This document shows positions 7,263-14,900 of a stretch of DNA of 38,460 nt, one piece after another; position 1 is the stretch's first letter, and every line of letters starts with the position of its first letter. Source of the stretch: Roseomonas acroporae (GTDB lineage Bacteria > Pseudomonadota > Alphaproteobacteria > Acetobacterales > Acetobacteraceae). Both the position numbers and the translations under genes were made by a program. Location: the NCBI RefSeq assembly GCF_023223525.1, contig NZ_JALPRX010000083.1, positions 1 through 38,460 on the forward strand, given 5' to 3'. The notes under the pieces were generated by a model, which was not told the origin of the DNA, searched no databases, and saw only the letters and a list, made by a program, of their open reading frames with translations.

Positions 7263-8564
7263 ATGCCGGCCGCGCTGTGGCGGGTCGCGGCGAGCGCGGC
7301 ACGGCCGTTGCTGCCCCTCTACCTCCGACGCCGGGTCCGGCTCGGCAAGGAGGTCGCCGCGCGGCTGGCGGAGCGGCGCGGGGAGGGGGCCGAGCGGCTG
7401 CCAGGCCGGCTGCTCTGGCTGCACGCGGCCAGCATCGGCGAGACCCTGTCGATCCTGCCGCTGATCACGGCGCTGGCCCGCCGCGCGCCCGGTCTCGGCC
7501 TGCTGGTCACCACCGGCACCGTCACCGCGGCCGAGCTTCTGGCGCAGCGCCTGCCGCCGGCGCTGGCGGGCCGCGTGCGGCACCGCTTCGTGCCGCTCGA
7601 CGTGCCCGCCTGGACGGCGCGCTTCCTCGACGGCTGGCGGCCGGACGCCGCGCTGTTCGTCGAATCCGAGCTGTGGCCGAACCTGATCGCCGAGGCGCGG
7701 CGGCGCGGCATCCCGCTCGGGCTGGTGAACGCCCGCATGTCGGCGGGCTCGGCCCGCTGGTGGCGCCGGGCACCGGGCTTCGCGGCCTCGGTGGTGGGCG
7801 GCTTCCGGCTGGTGCTGGCGCAGTCGGCGGCGGATGCGGCGCGGCTCGCCTCGGTCGGCGCGCCCTCGCCCGCCTGCTGGGGCAACCTGAAATTCGCCGC
7901 CGACGCCCTGCCGGCCGACGAATCGGCGCTGGCCGCGCTGCGCGACGCCTTCGGCGGCCGGCCGGTGCTGCTCGGCGCCAGCACGCATCCGGGCGAGGAG
8001 GAGGTGCTGCTGGCGGCCCACCGCCGGCTGGCGGCCAGCCTGCCGGATCTGCTGACCGTGCTGGTGCCGCGCCACCCCGCGCGCGGCGCCGTGATCGCCG
8101 AGGCCTGCGACCTGCCGCTGGCGCGGCGCAGCCTCGGCGCGCTGCCCGCTCCGGGCCATGCCGTCTACCTCGCCGACACGCTGGGCGAGCTCGGCCTGTT
8201 CTACCGCCTCGCCGGCGTCGCGCTGGTGGGCGGGGCGCTGGTGCCGGTGGGCGGGCACAACCCGCTGGAGCCGGCCCGCCTCGGCTGTCCGATCCTGCTC
8301 GGCCCGCACACCGAGAACTGCGCCGAGCCGGCCGAGCGCCTGCTCGCGGCGGGCGGCGCCATCCGGGTGGACGGCCCGGCGGCGCTGGCCGAGGCGGCGC
8401 TCGCCGTGCTAACGAATCCCGACCGGGCGGGCCGCATGGCCGAGGCGGCCGCCGCGATCGCCGCCGACCAGGCCGGCCTGCCGGACCGGATCGCCCGGGC
8501 TGTGCTGGACCTTCTGCCTTCCCATCCCGCCGCGCCGGACCGGGCCGTGGCCGGGAGCACCTGA
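7263..8564 (+). CDS. waaA: 3-deoxy-D-manno-octulosonic acid (Kdo) transferase
   Basis: Glycosyltransferase of 433 residues that adds Kdo to the lipid A precursor at the inner membrane. Family marks are HAASIGE (residues 54-60, with the catalytic Glu last), ESELWPN, the nucleotide-sugar region with PRHP, and GGALVPVGGHNP near the C-terminus. The ATG at 7263 gives the usual short N-terminal anchor (PLLPLYLRRR then LGKE). The same frame stays open back to a TTG overlapping the DUF374 stop at 7017, but that 82-residue extension is Pro/Gly/Ala-rich low-complexity sequence that I consider untranslated or non-functional. lpxK follows after 20 bases, forming the waaA-lpxK pair common in alphaproteobacteria. 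Confidence 0.93.
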   Translation: MPAALWRVAASAARPLLPLYLRRRVRLGKEVAARLAERRGEGAERLPGRLLWLHAASIGETLSILPLITALARRAPGLGLLVTTGTVTAAELLAQRLPPALAGRVRHRFVPLDVPAWTARFLDGWRPDAALFVESELWPNLIAEARRRGIPLGLVNARMSAGSARWWRRAPGFAASVVGGFRLVLAQSAADAARLASVGAPSPACWGNLKFAADALPADESALAALRDAFGGRPVLLGASTHPGEEEVLLAAHRRLAASLPDLLTVLVPRHPARGAVIAEACDLPLARRSLGALPAPGHAVYLADTLGELGLFYRLAGVALVGGALVPVGGHNPLEPARLGCPILLGPHTENCAEPAERLLAAGGAIRVDGPAALAEAALAVLTNPDRAGRMAEAAAAIAADQAGLPDRIARAVLDLLPSHPAAPDRAVAGST

Positions 8565-8584
8565 CGAGGATCGACGGAAGACTG

Positions 8585-9574
8585 ATGCGCGCCCCCGCGT
8601 TCTGGGCGGAAGGCGGCGGGGGAATCTTGCCCCTGCTCCTGACCCCCGCCTCCCGGATCTATGCCTGCGCCACCGCGCGGCGCATGCGCAAGCCCGGCTG
8701 GCAGGCGCCGGTGCCGGTGATCTGCTGCGGCAACGCCTCGGCGGGCGGCGCCGGCAAGACCACCGTGGCGCTCGACATCGGCCGCCGCCTCGCCAACCGC
8801 GGCGTCGCGGTGCACTTCCTGCTGCGCGGCTACGGCGGGAAGCTGCGCGGGCCGGTGCGGGTCGACCCGGCGGTGCACGACAGCCGCGCCGTCGGCGACG
8901 AGGCGCTGCTGCTCGCCGCCGAGCGCCCGACCTGGGTCGCCGCCGAGCGCGACGCCGGCGCCCGCGCCGCGATCGCAGCCGGGGCGCAGGCCATCGTCAT
9001 GGATGACGGGCTGCAGAACCCGACGCTGCGCAAGGACCTCTCCCTGCTGGTGGTGGACGGCACCTACGGCTTCGGCAACGGCCGCGTGATCCCGGCCGGG
9101 CCGCTGCGCGAGCCGGTGGCCGAGGCCGCCGCGCGCGCCCAGGCGGCGGTGGTGATCGGCGAGGACACGGCCGACGTCGCCTCGCAGCTTCCCGCCGGGA
9201 TGCGCACCCTGCGCGCGCGCCTCGCGCCGGGGCCGGAGGCGGCGCTGCTGGCCGGACAGCCGGTCTTCGCCTTCTGCGGCATCGCGGTGCCGCGCAAGTT
9301 CTTCGCCACGCTGTCCGAGGCGGGCGCGGTGCTGGCCGGGCGCGTCACCTACGCCGACCACTACCCCTACGACCCCGGGGACCTGCGCGACCTGCTGGCC
9401 CAGGCCGAGGCGCTGCGCGCGACGCCGGTGACCACGCGCAAGGACTTCGTGCGCATCCCCCCCGCCTTCCGCAGCCGCGTGACCGTGGTCACGGTGAAGC
9501 TGGAATGGGAGGAGCCGGCGGGGATCGAGATGCTGCTGGAGCCGCTCGCGAGCCGGGTGCCGGTGCCGGCCTGA
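8585..9574 (+). CDS. lpxK: Tetraacyldisaccharide 4'-kinase
   Basis: Lipid A 4'-kinase of 329 residues, phosphorylating the disaccharide precursor with ATP on the cytoplasmic face of the inner membrane. The P-loop reads GNASAGGAGKTT at residues 49-60, followed by the LLRGYGG segment and by MDDGLQNP, all typical of LpxK. The ATG at 8585 has a purine-rich site (GGAAG) about six bases upstream, and the N-terminus has the expected hydrophobic stretch. It follows waaA by 20 bases. A GC-rich hairpin directly after the stop probably marks the end of this transcript. The LpxK assignment is firm because P-loop, DDGLQ motif and neighbours agree. Confidence 0.95.
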   Translation: MRAPAFWAEGGGGILPLLLTPASRIYACATARRMRKPGWQAPVPVICCGNASAGGAGKTTVALDIGRRLANRGVAVHFLLRGYGGKLRGPVRVDPAVHDSRAVGDEALLLAAERPTWVAAERDAGARAAIAAGAQAIVMDDGLQNPTLRKDLSLLVVDGTYGFGNGRVIPAGPLREPVAEAAARAQAAVVIGEDTADVASQLPAGMRTLRARLAPGPEAALLAGQPVFAFCGIAVPRKFFATLSEAGAVLAGRVTYADHYPYDPGDLRDLLAQAEALRATPVTTRKDFVRIPPAFRSRVTVVTVKLEWEEPAGIEMLLEPLASRVPVPA

Positions 9575-9598
9575 GCGCCGCCCCGCGGCGGGCGGCGC
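9575..9598 (+). terminator. GC-rich hairpin after lpxK
   Basis: A 9-bp perfect stem (9575-9583 with 9590-9598) with a 6-base loop begins right after the lpxK stop. No T-run follows, so it is at most a non-canonical or Rho-assisted transcription end, or a transcript stabiliser. Confidence 0.4.
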
Positions 9599-9930
9599 CC
9601 GGCCCGGATCATGCCGCGGCGGTCGCGGCAGGGCGGGCCGGACACCGCGTTCAGGATCACCAGCGCCTCGATGTGCCCGGACGCCCCGGGCCATTTCGCC
9701 ATGGCGACGATGGTGGCGTTGCCGCCCATGCGGCGGCTGTGGTGGCGTTGCCGCCCATGCGGCGGCTATGGAGGCCCGTGCGCATCTTCCCCAGGACCGA
9801 TGCGCGCGGGCATGGCGGGCCGAGCCGACGACGTCGCGGCATTCCAGCAGGCCGAGGCCGCCGATCCCGCCATTGCCCTCGCCGCTGCGGCCGCGATCGC
9901 GCGGGTCGTGGGTCAGGATGTTGTCCCGCC
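9599..9930 (-). pseudogene. Possible remnant of an unidentified gene between lpxK and otsB
   Basis: No intact gene is seen. On the - strand two frames have coding-like stretches (one containing MGGNATIVAMAKWPG and HIEALVILNAVSG, another NGGIGGLGLLECRDVV directly behind the otsB stop). The stretches are out of frame with each other. A 29-bp duplication at 9711-9767 shifts the frame in the middle. I do not recognise the protein. It could equally be ordinary GC-rich non-coding sequence, where spurious open frames are common. Confidence 0.25.
9711..9767. repeat. 29-bp-period tandem duplication
   Basis: Two identical 28-base copies (9711-9738 and 9740-9767) are separated by one base. A 29-base period is not a multiple of three, so if the region was once coding the duplication would break the frame. 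Confidence 0.9.
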
Positions 9931-10656
9931 CTACCCGTGCCCCGCCAGCGCCCGGTCCGCCGCGGCCAGCCAGCCGCGCAGCCCGTCCGGGTCGCCGAAC
10001 ACGTCCTGCAGCTTCCAGCCATGCCCGCCATGCGCCACGGCGACGGCCATGCCGGCCTCGTCGGTCACGTCGTCGCCGACGAAGACCGGCGTGCGGCCGA
10101 GGAAGGGCGCGCGCGCCAGCAGCGCGGTGACGGCGGTGGCCTTGGAGATGCCGGCCGGCTTCACCTCCCACGCCATGCGCGCCTCCAGCAGCGCGAAGCG
10201 GTCCGGCGCGGTGGCGACCAGGGCGGAGAGCAGGTCCAGGGCGGCGGGGCCGGCTTCCGGCGCCAGCCGGTAGTGGATGACGAAGCCGTGCTCCTTGTCC
10301 TCGACCAGCGTGCCGGGATGGGCGGCGGCGAAGTCGTCGGCGGCCTGGCGCCATTCGGCCGGCGGCACCGGCAGGGGCGGCGACTCCACCGGGGCGCCGG
10401 GGGCGAGGCGCAGCGTGCCGCCATGGTCGCCGGCCTTCACCACCGGGATCGGCAGGAAGTGGTCGAGGTCCCGCAACGGCCGGCCGCTGACGATGGCGAG
10501 CGCCCCGTCGAGCCGCGCCGAGAGCCGCTCCAGCAGCGCCGGCAGGTCGGGGGGGACCCGGACGGAGTCGGGGGTGGGCGCGATCTCGACGAGGGTGCCG
10601 TCGAAATCCAGGAGCAGGGCGGCCCGCTCTGGCAGGGCCGGGATCAGTGCGGTCAT
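9931..10656 (-). CDS. otsB: Trehalose-6-phosphate phosphatase
   Basis: HAD-superfamily phosphatase of 241 residues that releases trehalose from trehalose 6-phosphate in the cytoplasm. The nucleophile motif DFDGTL is at residues 17-22, SGRP follows around residue 58, and the metal-binding motif GDDVTDE lies near residue 193, as in OtsB. The segment normally reading AGLHG is AGDHG here, a small departure. The partner synthase otsA is not in the window, so it must be elsewhere or the substrate must come from another route. No strong ribosome binding site precedes the ATG. The gene is convergent with lpxK, and a small membrane protein gene lies upstream on the same strand. Confidence 0.92.
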   Translation of the reverse strand: MTALIPALPERAALLLDFDGTLVEIAPTPDSVRVPPDLPALLERLSARLDGALAIVSGRPLRDLDHFLPIPVVKAGDHGGTLRLAPGAPVESPPLPVPPAEWRQAADDFAAAHPGTLVEDKEHGFVIHYRLAPEAGPAALDLLSALVATAPDRFALLEARMAWEVKPAGISKATAVTALLARAPFLGRTPVFVGDDVTDEAGMAVAVAHGGHGWKLQDVFGDPDGLRGWLAAADRALAGHG

Positions 10657-10743
10657 GGTGCAGGTGAACCCGTGTTGCGCCGCGGGACCATCCCGCTCAC
10701 GCGTTGTTGCGGCGCGTGGCCCGACGGGCGGCCGACGGGCCGC

Positions 10744-10947
10744 TCAGCCCGCGCCCCGCTCGCGCTCGAAGCGCCAGAGCGCCATGCCCGGCGGCATCAC
10801 GCCCACCACCAGCCAGTGCAGCAGCGCCACGCCATGGCTCATCCACCCGAAATGCCAGAGCACGACGAAGACGAGCTGGCAGAGCAGCAGCCAGGCGGTC
10901 GAGACCAGCAGGGCGGGCAGCAGCGCCCGGTCCGGATTGTTCCACAT
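10744..10947 (-). CDS. Small two-helix membrane protein, function unknown
   Basis: Predicted protein of 67 residues starting MWNNPDRALLP. Two hydrophobic segments (about residues 11-31 and 37-54) with a short loop suggest a small inner-membrane protein, ending in a charged FERERGAG tail. The frame stays open to 11037, but the extra 30 residues are polar, low-complexity and overlap the palindromic repeat side of the gap, so I prefer the internal ATG. It lies 87 bases upstream of otsB on the same strand and may share its transcript. I do not recognise a family. The membrane pattern is better than expected for a chance frame. Confidence 0.55.
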   Translation of the reverse strand: MWNNPDRALLPALLVSTAWLLLCQLVFVVLWHFGWMSHGVALLHWLVVGVMPPGMALWRFERERGAG

Positions 10948-11357
10948 GCCGGTTCCGGCTCCATCCTCGGTTGCGGCGCCGGGTCGATGCCCGGCCGTCG
11001 ACCCGGCAGATACACGAGATGGTGCACCGCAGTACACAGGATCGGGAGCAGCCCCGGGCCGACCCGGCGCAGGTTCAGGCCGGGTGTACTCACCCGCCGA
11101 CTCGGAAAATGCGAGGAACCAGAAGGCTGGAGCCGTTCCGGCCCGATGCGGTCAGGCCGGAACGGCTCCAGCGTCATCCGCAGCGTCATCCGCGCGCGAC
11201 GCGGCGACGACATGGCGCCGCAGCCGCGCGCGGCCGGTCGGACGGCCCGGTGGACGGGTCCGCCGGGCCGGTGCTGGACCGGGCGGCGGGCGCGGTCTAA
11301 GCAGGGCGCCGCCCCTCCGGATGCGCTCCTCCGGAGGCGACCAGGCCCCTGTGCCAG
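10948..11357. other. 410-bp gap upstream of tRNA-Leu
   Basis: No gene is supported. The main content is the palindromic element at 11080-11171 (separate entry). The final part (11172-11357) holds repeated CAGCGTCATCCGC-like blocks at about 11169-11190 and would contain the tRNA promoter, which I cannot pin down. Confidence 0.5.
11080..11171. repeat. Dispersed palindromic element, copy 1
   Basis: The element contains a small hairpin (11081-11086 with 11091-11096, loop TACT), a conserved CGGAAAATGCGA core at about 11103-11114, then a perfect 17-bp stem (11127-11143 with 11155-11171) around an 11-base loop. The same order with nearly the same sequence recurs at 17793-17890. Unlike that copy, the outer GCATTTTC/GAAAATGC pair is not complete here. 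The 17-bp stem would be a very stable RNA or cruciform structure. Confidence 0.9.
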
Positions 11358-11438
11358 GCCCCCGTGGCGGAACGGTAGACGCGGCGGACTCAAAATCCGC
11401 GGCCGCAAGGCGTGGGAGTTCGAGTCTCCCCGGGGGCA
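11358..11438 (+). tRNA. tRNA-Leu (anticodon CAA)
   Basis: The 7-bp acceptor arms GCCCCCG and CGGGGGC pair exactly, followed by discriminator A. The D-arm has the leucine-type TGGCGGAAC and GGTAGACGC. The anticodon stem GCGGA/TCCGC encloses the loop CTCAAAA, giving anticodon CAA (reads UUG). A long variable arm (GCCGCAAGGC region) marks it as a class II tRNA, and the T-arm GGGAG-TTCGAGT-CTCCC is regular. CCA is not encoded. The last bases form the start of a 14-bp tandem repeat. Confidence 0.97.
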
Positions 11439-11474
11439 TATGACCAGGGGCATATGGCCAGGGGCGTATGGCGG
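11433..11474. repeat. 14-bp tandem repeat, 3 copies, starting inside the tRNA 3' end
   Basis: Three units at 11433-11446, 11447-11460 and 11461-11474 follow GGGGCATATGRCCA with decay in the last copy. The first unit includes the final six bases of tRNA-Leu. The array fills most of the space between the tRNA and the convergent lpxD. Confidence 0.85.
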
Positions 11475-11504
11475 GCATGCGCCGGTGCCGGCCGGTCCCG
11501 CCGC

Positions 11505-12530
11505 TCAGCCTGCCGTCCGGCGTCCGGCCAGCCGCTTCAGCAGCGCGACCTGCCGGAAGAACGCCCCCGCCGGCTGCGCCGGGCTACCGATCACCGCCGT
11601 GCCCGCCGGGATGTCGGCGATCACGCCGGCCTGCGCGCCGATCCGCGCCCCGCGCCCGACCTTCAGGTGCCCGGCCATGCCGGCCTGGCCGCCGACCTGC
11701 ACGAAATCCTCCAGCGTGGTCGAGCCCGAGATCGCGACGTGCGAGACCAGCACGCAGCAGCGGCCGATCCGCACGTTGTGGCCGATCTGCACCTGGTTAT
11801 CGAGGCGGCTGCCGGCGCCGATCACCGTGTCCCGCGCCGAGCCGCGGTCGATCGTGGTGTTGGCTCCCACCTCCACGTCATCGCCGACCACCACCAGGCC
11901 GAGCTGCGGCACCGCCAGGAAGCCGGTCGGGGTGGTGGCGAAGCCGAAGCCCTCCTGCCCAATTCGCGCGCCCGGCTTGACGTGGACGCGCGCGCCGAGG
12001 GTCGCGTGGCTGATGCTGACGCCGGCGCCGAGCCGGCAGTCGGCGCCGATCGACACCGAGTCGCCGATCGCCACCCCGGCGCCGAGGCGGCAGCCGGCGC
12101 CGATCGCGGCGCCGGCGCCGATCAGGCAGAACGGCCCGATCTCGGCGCCGGGATCGACCCGCGCGCCTTCCAGCACCACGGCGGAGGGATGGATGCCGGG
12201 GCGGGCCGGCGCCGGCGGGTGGAACAGCGCGGCGACCCGGGCCCAGCCCGCATAGGGGTTCTCGGTCGCGATTCCCACCGTGCCCGGCGGCACGCGGCAG
12301 AGCATGGCGGGGCTGACGATCACCGCGCCGGCCCGCGTCGCCGCCAGCGCCTCGATGTAGCGGGGGTTGTCGAGAAAGCTCACTTCCGTGGGACCGGCGC
12401 TGCCGAGCGGCGCGACGCCGGTCAGCAGCATTTCCCCGGCCGACGGTTCGCCGCCCGCGGCGCGCGCGACCTCGGCGAGGGAGTACGGGCCGCTGCGCGC
12501 GAAGAAGCGGGGATCTCCGGCCATGGTCAT
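11505..12530 (-). CDS. lpxD: UDP-3-O-(3-hydroxyacyl)glucosamine N-acyltransferase
   Basis: Left-handed beta-helix acyltransferase of 341 residues for the third step of lipid A synthesis, acting in the cytoplasm as a trimer. The N-terminal uridine-binding domain (residues 1-110, with VSFLDNPRY) is followed by many hexapeptide repeats of the IGAGCRLGAG type. The catalytic His is residue 251 in QIGHNVRIG. The frame is open to 12653, but the ATG at 12530 gives the standard length; another ATG lies two codons downstream. In most bacteria lpxD is grouped with bamA, fabZ and lpxA. Here it stands alone, convergent with tRNA-Leu and divergent from the CYTH-CHAD gene, though still within a lipid A neighbourhood. 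Confidence 0.95.
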   Translation of the reverse strand: MTMAGDPRFFARSGPYSLAEVARAAGGEPSAGEMLLTGVAPLGSAGPTEVSFLDNPRYIEALAATRAGAVIVSPAMLCRVPPGTVGIATENPYAGWARVAALFHPPAPARPGIHPSAVVLEGARVDPGAEIGPFCLIGAGAAIGAGCRLGAGVAIGDSVSIGADCRLGAGVSISHATLGARVHVKPGARIGQEGFGFATTPTGFLAVPQLGLVVVGDDVEVGANTTIDRGSARDTVIGAGSRLDNQVQIGHNVRIGRCCVLVSHVAISGSTTLEDFVQVGGQAGMAGHLKVGRGARIGAQAGVIADIPAGTAVIGSPAQPAGAFFRQVALLKRLAGRRTAG

Positions 12531-12734
12531 GGCCGTGCCGGGCCGATTCTGACGTCGGTTGGCGGTGTGCTGGGGGCGGGCATGCGTACTCCGGCAAGTC
12601 GGTTCCTGCGAGCCGGCGCGGGCCGGCGCACGGCGAGGCAGCAGGAAGAGCACCCAAGAGGTCGCAGGAAAATGAGCAAAATGAAAGCAAGTGTAAGTCG
12701 TGGTCGGCGCGCCGGTGCCCGCGGGCGAGTCCGT

Positions 12735-12780
12735 CCTTCGCCCGGCGGGCCTTCGCCCGGCGGGGCCCGCCGGGCGAAGG
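12735..12780. repeat. 15-bp direct repeat fused to its inverted copy
   Basis: The 15-mer CCTTCGCCCGGCGGG occurs at 12735-12749, again at 12750-12764, and as its exact reverse complement at 12766-12780. The second and third copies make a 31-bp near-perfect palindrome with a 1-base centre, and either direct copy can pair with the inverted one. Confidence 0.9.
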
Positions 12781-12822
12781 GCGGGGCCGGGCGATCACGC
12801 GGCCCGGGGGCGGGGCGTGGGT

Positions 12823-12887
12823 CGTGTCCCAGTGGCGTGTCCCAGTGGCGTGTCCCAGCGGCGTATCCTGGCGGCGTGTCCCGGCGG
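12823..12887. repeat. 13-bp tandem repeat, 5 copies
   Basis: There are five consecutive units of CGTGTCCCAGTGG. The first two are identical, the third differs at one base, and the fourth and fifth have drifted. It ends 35 bases before the CYTH-CHAD start, so copy number changes would alter its leader. Confidence 0.9.
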
Positions 12888-12922
12888 TTGCGGCAGCCGG
12901 GCAGGCCGGTTAGCCATGCGCG

Positions 12923-14473
12923 ATGGGCAGGAAACACGACGGCGCCGGGCCGGTCGAGATCGAGGTCAGCTTCCGCCTTCCCGAAGGTGCCGAGGCCGCG
13001 CTCGCGACTCTGCCGGCCTTCCAGCCCCCCCTCGCCGCACCGGCCGAGGCGGTGCGGGCACGCACCACCTATTTCGACACGCCCGACCGCCTGCTGCTGC
13101 GCCACCGGCTGGCGCTGCGCATCCGCCGCAGCGGCCGCCAGCGCGTGCAGACGGTGAAGAGCGGGGCCGCCGGCCCCGGCGGCTTCGGTCGCGGCGAATG
13201 GGAAGCGCCCGTCGCCCGCGACCGGCCAGACCCGGCAGCCTTCGCCGGCACCCCGCTGGCCGCGCTGGACCTGGACTCGTCGGGCCGGGCGCTGGCCGAC
13301 CGGCTGGAGCCGGTCTTCACCACCGAGATCGATCGCCGCCGGCAATTGCTGCACCTGCCGGACGGCACGGTGGTGGAGGCGGCACTCGACACCGGCGTCA
13401 TCCGGGCCGGCGCGTCCAGCCGGCCGGTGCGCGAGCTGGAGCTGGAGCTGAAGCAGGGCAGCCCGGCGGCGCTGTTCCGCCTGGCGCTGGAGATCCACGC
13501 CGTCGTGCCGCTCGCCATCGAGGCGGAGAGCAAGGCGGCGCGCGGCTACCGGCTGCTGGCCGGCACGGCGCCGGCCGCCGAGCCGGCACCGGCGCCCGCC
13601 CGCGACCCTTCGGCCAGGAGCGGCGCGGCCTTCGCCGCCATGCTCGGCAACGGGCTGCGGCACCTGCTGGCCAACCTGCCGGCCGCCATGGCCGGAGGGC
13701 TGGAGGGCGTGCACCAGCTCCGCGTCGCGCTGCGCCGGCTGCGCACCGTGCTGGCGCTGTTCCGCGAGGCGGCCGAGCCGTCGGCGGCGGCCGCCTTCGA
13801 CGCCGGGCTGCGCCGGGCCGGCCGCGTCTTCGGCGAGGCGCGGGACTGGGACGTGTTCTGCGCCGAGCTGCTGCCGGAGGCGATCACCTCGGTCGCCGAG
13901 CCGGCCGCCGCCGAGGCGCTGCGCCGGCTACGCACCGACGCCGAGCGGGCGCGCGAGCAGGCGCATGCCGCCCTGCGCGCCGAGCTGGAGGGGCCGGCCT
14001 TCACCGCGCTGGTGCTGGGGCTGGCGGCCTGGGCGGAGGAGGGGCGGGCGCTGGGCGGCGAGCGGCGGAAGCCGCTGGCGCGGCTGCTGCCGGACCGGCT
14101 CCGGCGCCTCGCGCGCCGGGCACGGCGGCGCGCGCGGCACCTCGGGCGGCGTTCCGACGCCGAGCTGCACGGGCTGCGCCGGTCGGTCCGCAAGCTCCGC
14201 TTCGCCGCCGAGCTCGGCGCGGCGCCCTTCCGCCCGAAGCGGGTGAAGCGGTACCGCCGCGCGACCAAGGCGCTGCTCGCGCCGCTCGGCATGCTGAACG
14301 ACGCCGGCATGGCGCTGCGCCTCGCCGGGACGCTGGAGGCCGGCGAGCCGGCCCGGCACGAAGCGGCGCGGGCGGCACTGGCGCGATGGGCCGAGGCCCG
14401 GCGCGCCACCGCCCTGGCGAGGCTGCCCGAAGCCCGGGACGCCTTCCGGAACGCCAGGGCCTTCTGGGACTGA
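12923..14473 (+). CDS. CYTH-CHAD domain protein
   Basis: Two-domain protein of 516 residues. The N-terminal CYTH (triphosphate tunnel) domain spans about 10-210 and begins EIEVSF, where the usual ExExK signature has Ser in place of Lys. The C-terminal CHAD helical domain (about 235-510) has the conserved His motif VHQLRVALRRLRT and a second copy HGLRRSVRKLRF, with many Arg/Lys. CYTH domains bind or cleave triphosphates, and CHAD domains bind polyphosphate, so a polyphosphate-related role is likely but unproven. The ATG at 12923 lacks a clear ribosome binding site; another ATG at 12916 is out of frame. It is divergent from lpxD and not obviously in an operon. Confidence 0.9.
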   Translation: MGRKHDGAGPVEIEVSFRLPEGAEAALATLPAFQPPLAAPAEAVRARTTYFDTPDRLLLRHRLALRIRRSGRQRVQTVKSGAAGPGGFGRGEWEAPVARDRPDPAAFAGTPLAALDLDSSGRALADRLEPVFTTEIDRRRQLLHLPDGTVVEAALDTGVIRAGASSRPVRELELELKQGSPAALFRLALEIHAVVPLAIEAESKAARGYRLLAGTAPAAEPAPAPARDPSARSGAAFAAMLGNGLRHLLANLPAAMAGGLEGVHQLRVALRRLRTVLALFREAAEPSAAAAFDAGLRRAGRVFGEARDWDVFCAELLPEAITSVAEPAAAEALRRLRTDAERAREQAHAALRAELEGPAFTALVLGLAAWAEEGRALGGERRKPLARLLPDRLRRLARRARRRARHLGRRSDAELHGLRRSVRKLRFAAELGAAPFRPKRVKRYRRATKALLAPLGMLNDAGMALRLAGTLEAGEPARHEAARAALARWAEARRATALARLPEARDAFRNARAFWD

Positions 14474-14900
14474 AGCGGGGCGGCGGGCCGGCAACCGGCC
14501 GCGCGCCGCGTCGCCACCCGGGCCGGGGCCGGCATCCGTCGGCGGCGAGGGCGCGGCGGCGATGATCCGCGGGGGGCGGCGCGGGCCGGCCGACGCGCGC
14601 GGTCCGCCCCGGCGAATCGCGACGCGCCCGCCGGGGCCGCGGCCCGGCAAGGTGCCGTCCGGCCGGCGCCGCCCGGCAGCGGGATGACAGCCTTGCGTGC
14701 GATGCAGCAGCGGCCGGGCCCCTGGGGCCTTGGCAGCGGCGCCACAATGCGGCAGGAAAACCACGCATCGGGAGCGTCGAGGCTTCGCGCTCCCCCCGTC
14801 CCGGCGTATTGCCTGGGGGCCGGGCGGGCGATGATCGCCGGGATGGCTACTGCCGGCGGCCCTCCGGGCGCCGCCGGCTCACGGGAACAATCAGTACCGG
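14474..14900. other. 427-bp gap upstream of shc
   Basis: No gene is supported; frames crossing it are shadows. A 6-bp hairpin at 14486-14500 follows the CYTH-CHAD stop. An 8-bp inverted repeat (14852-14859 with 14871-14878) lies 22 bases before the shc start and could affect shc translation or be an operator. I cannot identify a promoter with confidence. Confidence 0.45.

Larger units (their letters stand above)
12531..12922. other. 392-bp divergent intergenic region, lpxD / CYTH-CHAD
   Basis: No gene is seen. It must hold promoters for both flanking genes. Around 12640-12705 the sequence is locally less GC-rich (runs such as GGAAAATGAGCAAAATG), which is the best place for a promoter. The right half carries an inverted/direct repeat block (12735-12780) and a 13-bp array (12823-12887). 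Confidence 0.5.

Noticed and set aside
11358-11474. Attachment site of an integrated element at tRNA-Leu
   Set aside because: The repeats are adjacent copies of 14 bp, there is no integrase or phage gene, and no distant copy of the tRNA end was noticed.
12823-12887. CRISPR-like array
   Set aside because: The 13-bp units are directly adjacent with no spacers, and no cas gene is present; the same holds for the other arrays.
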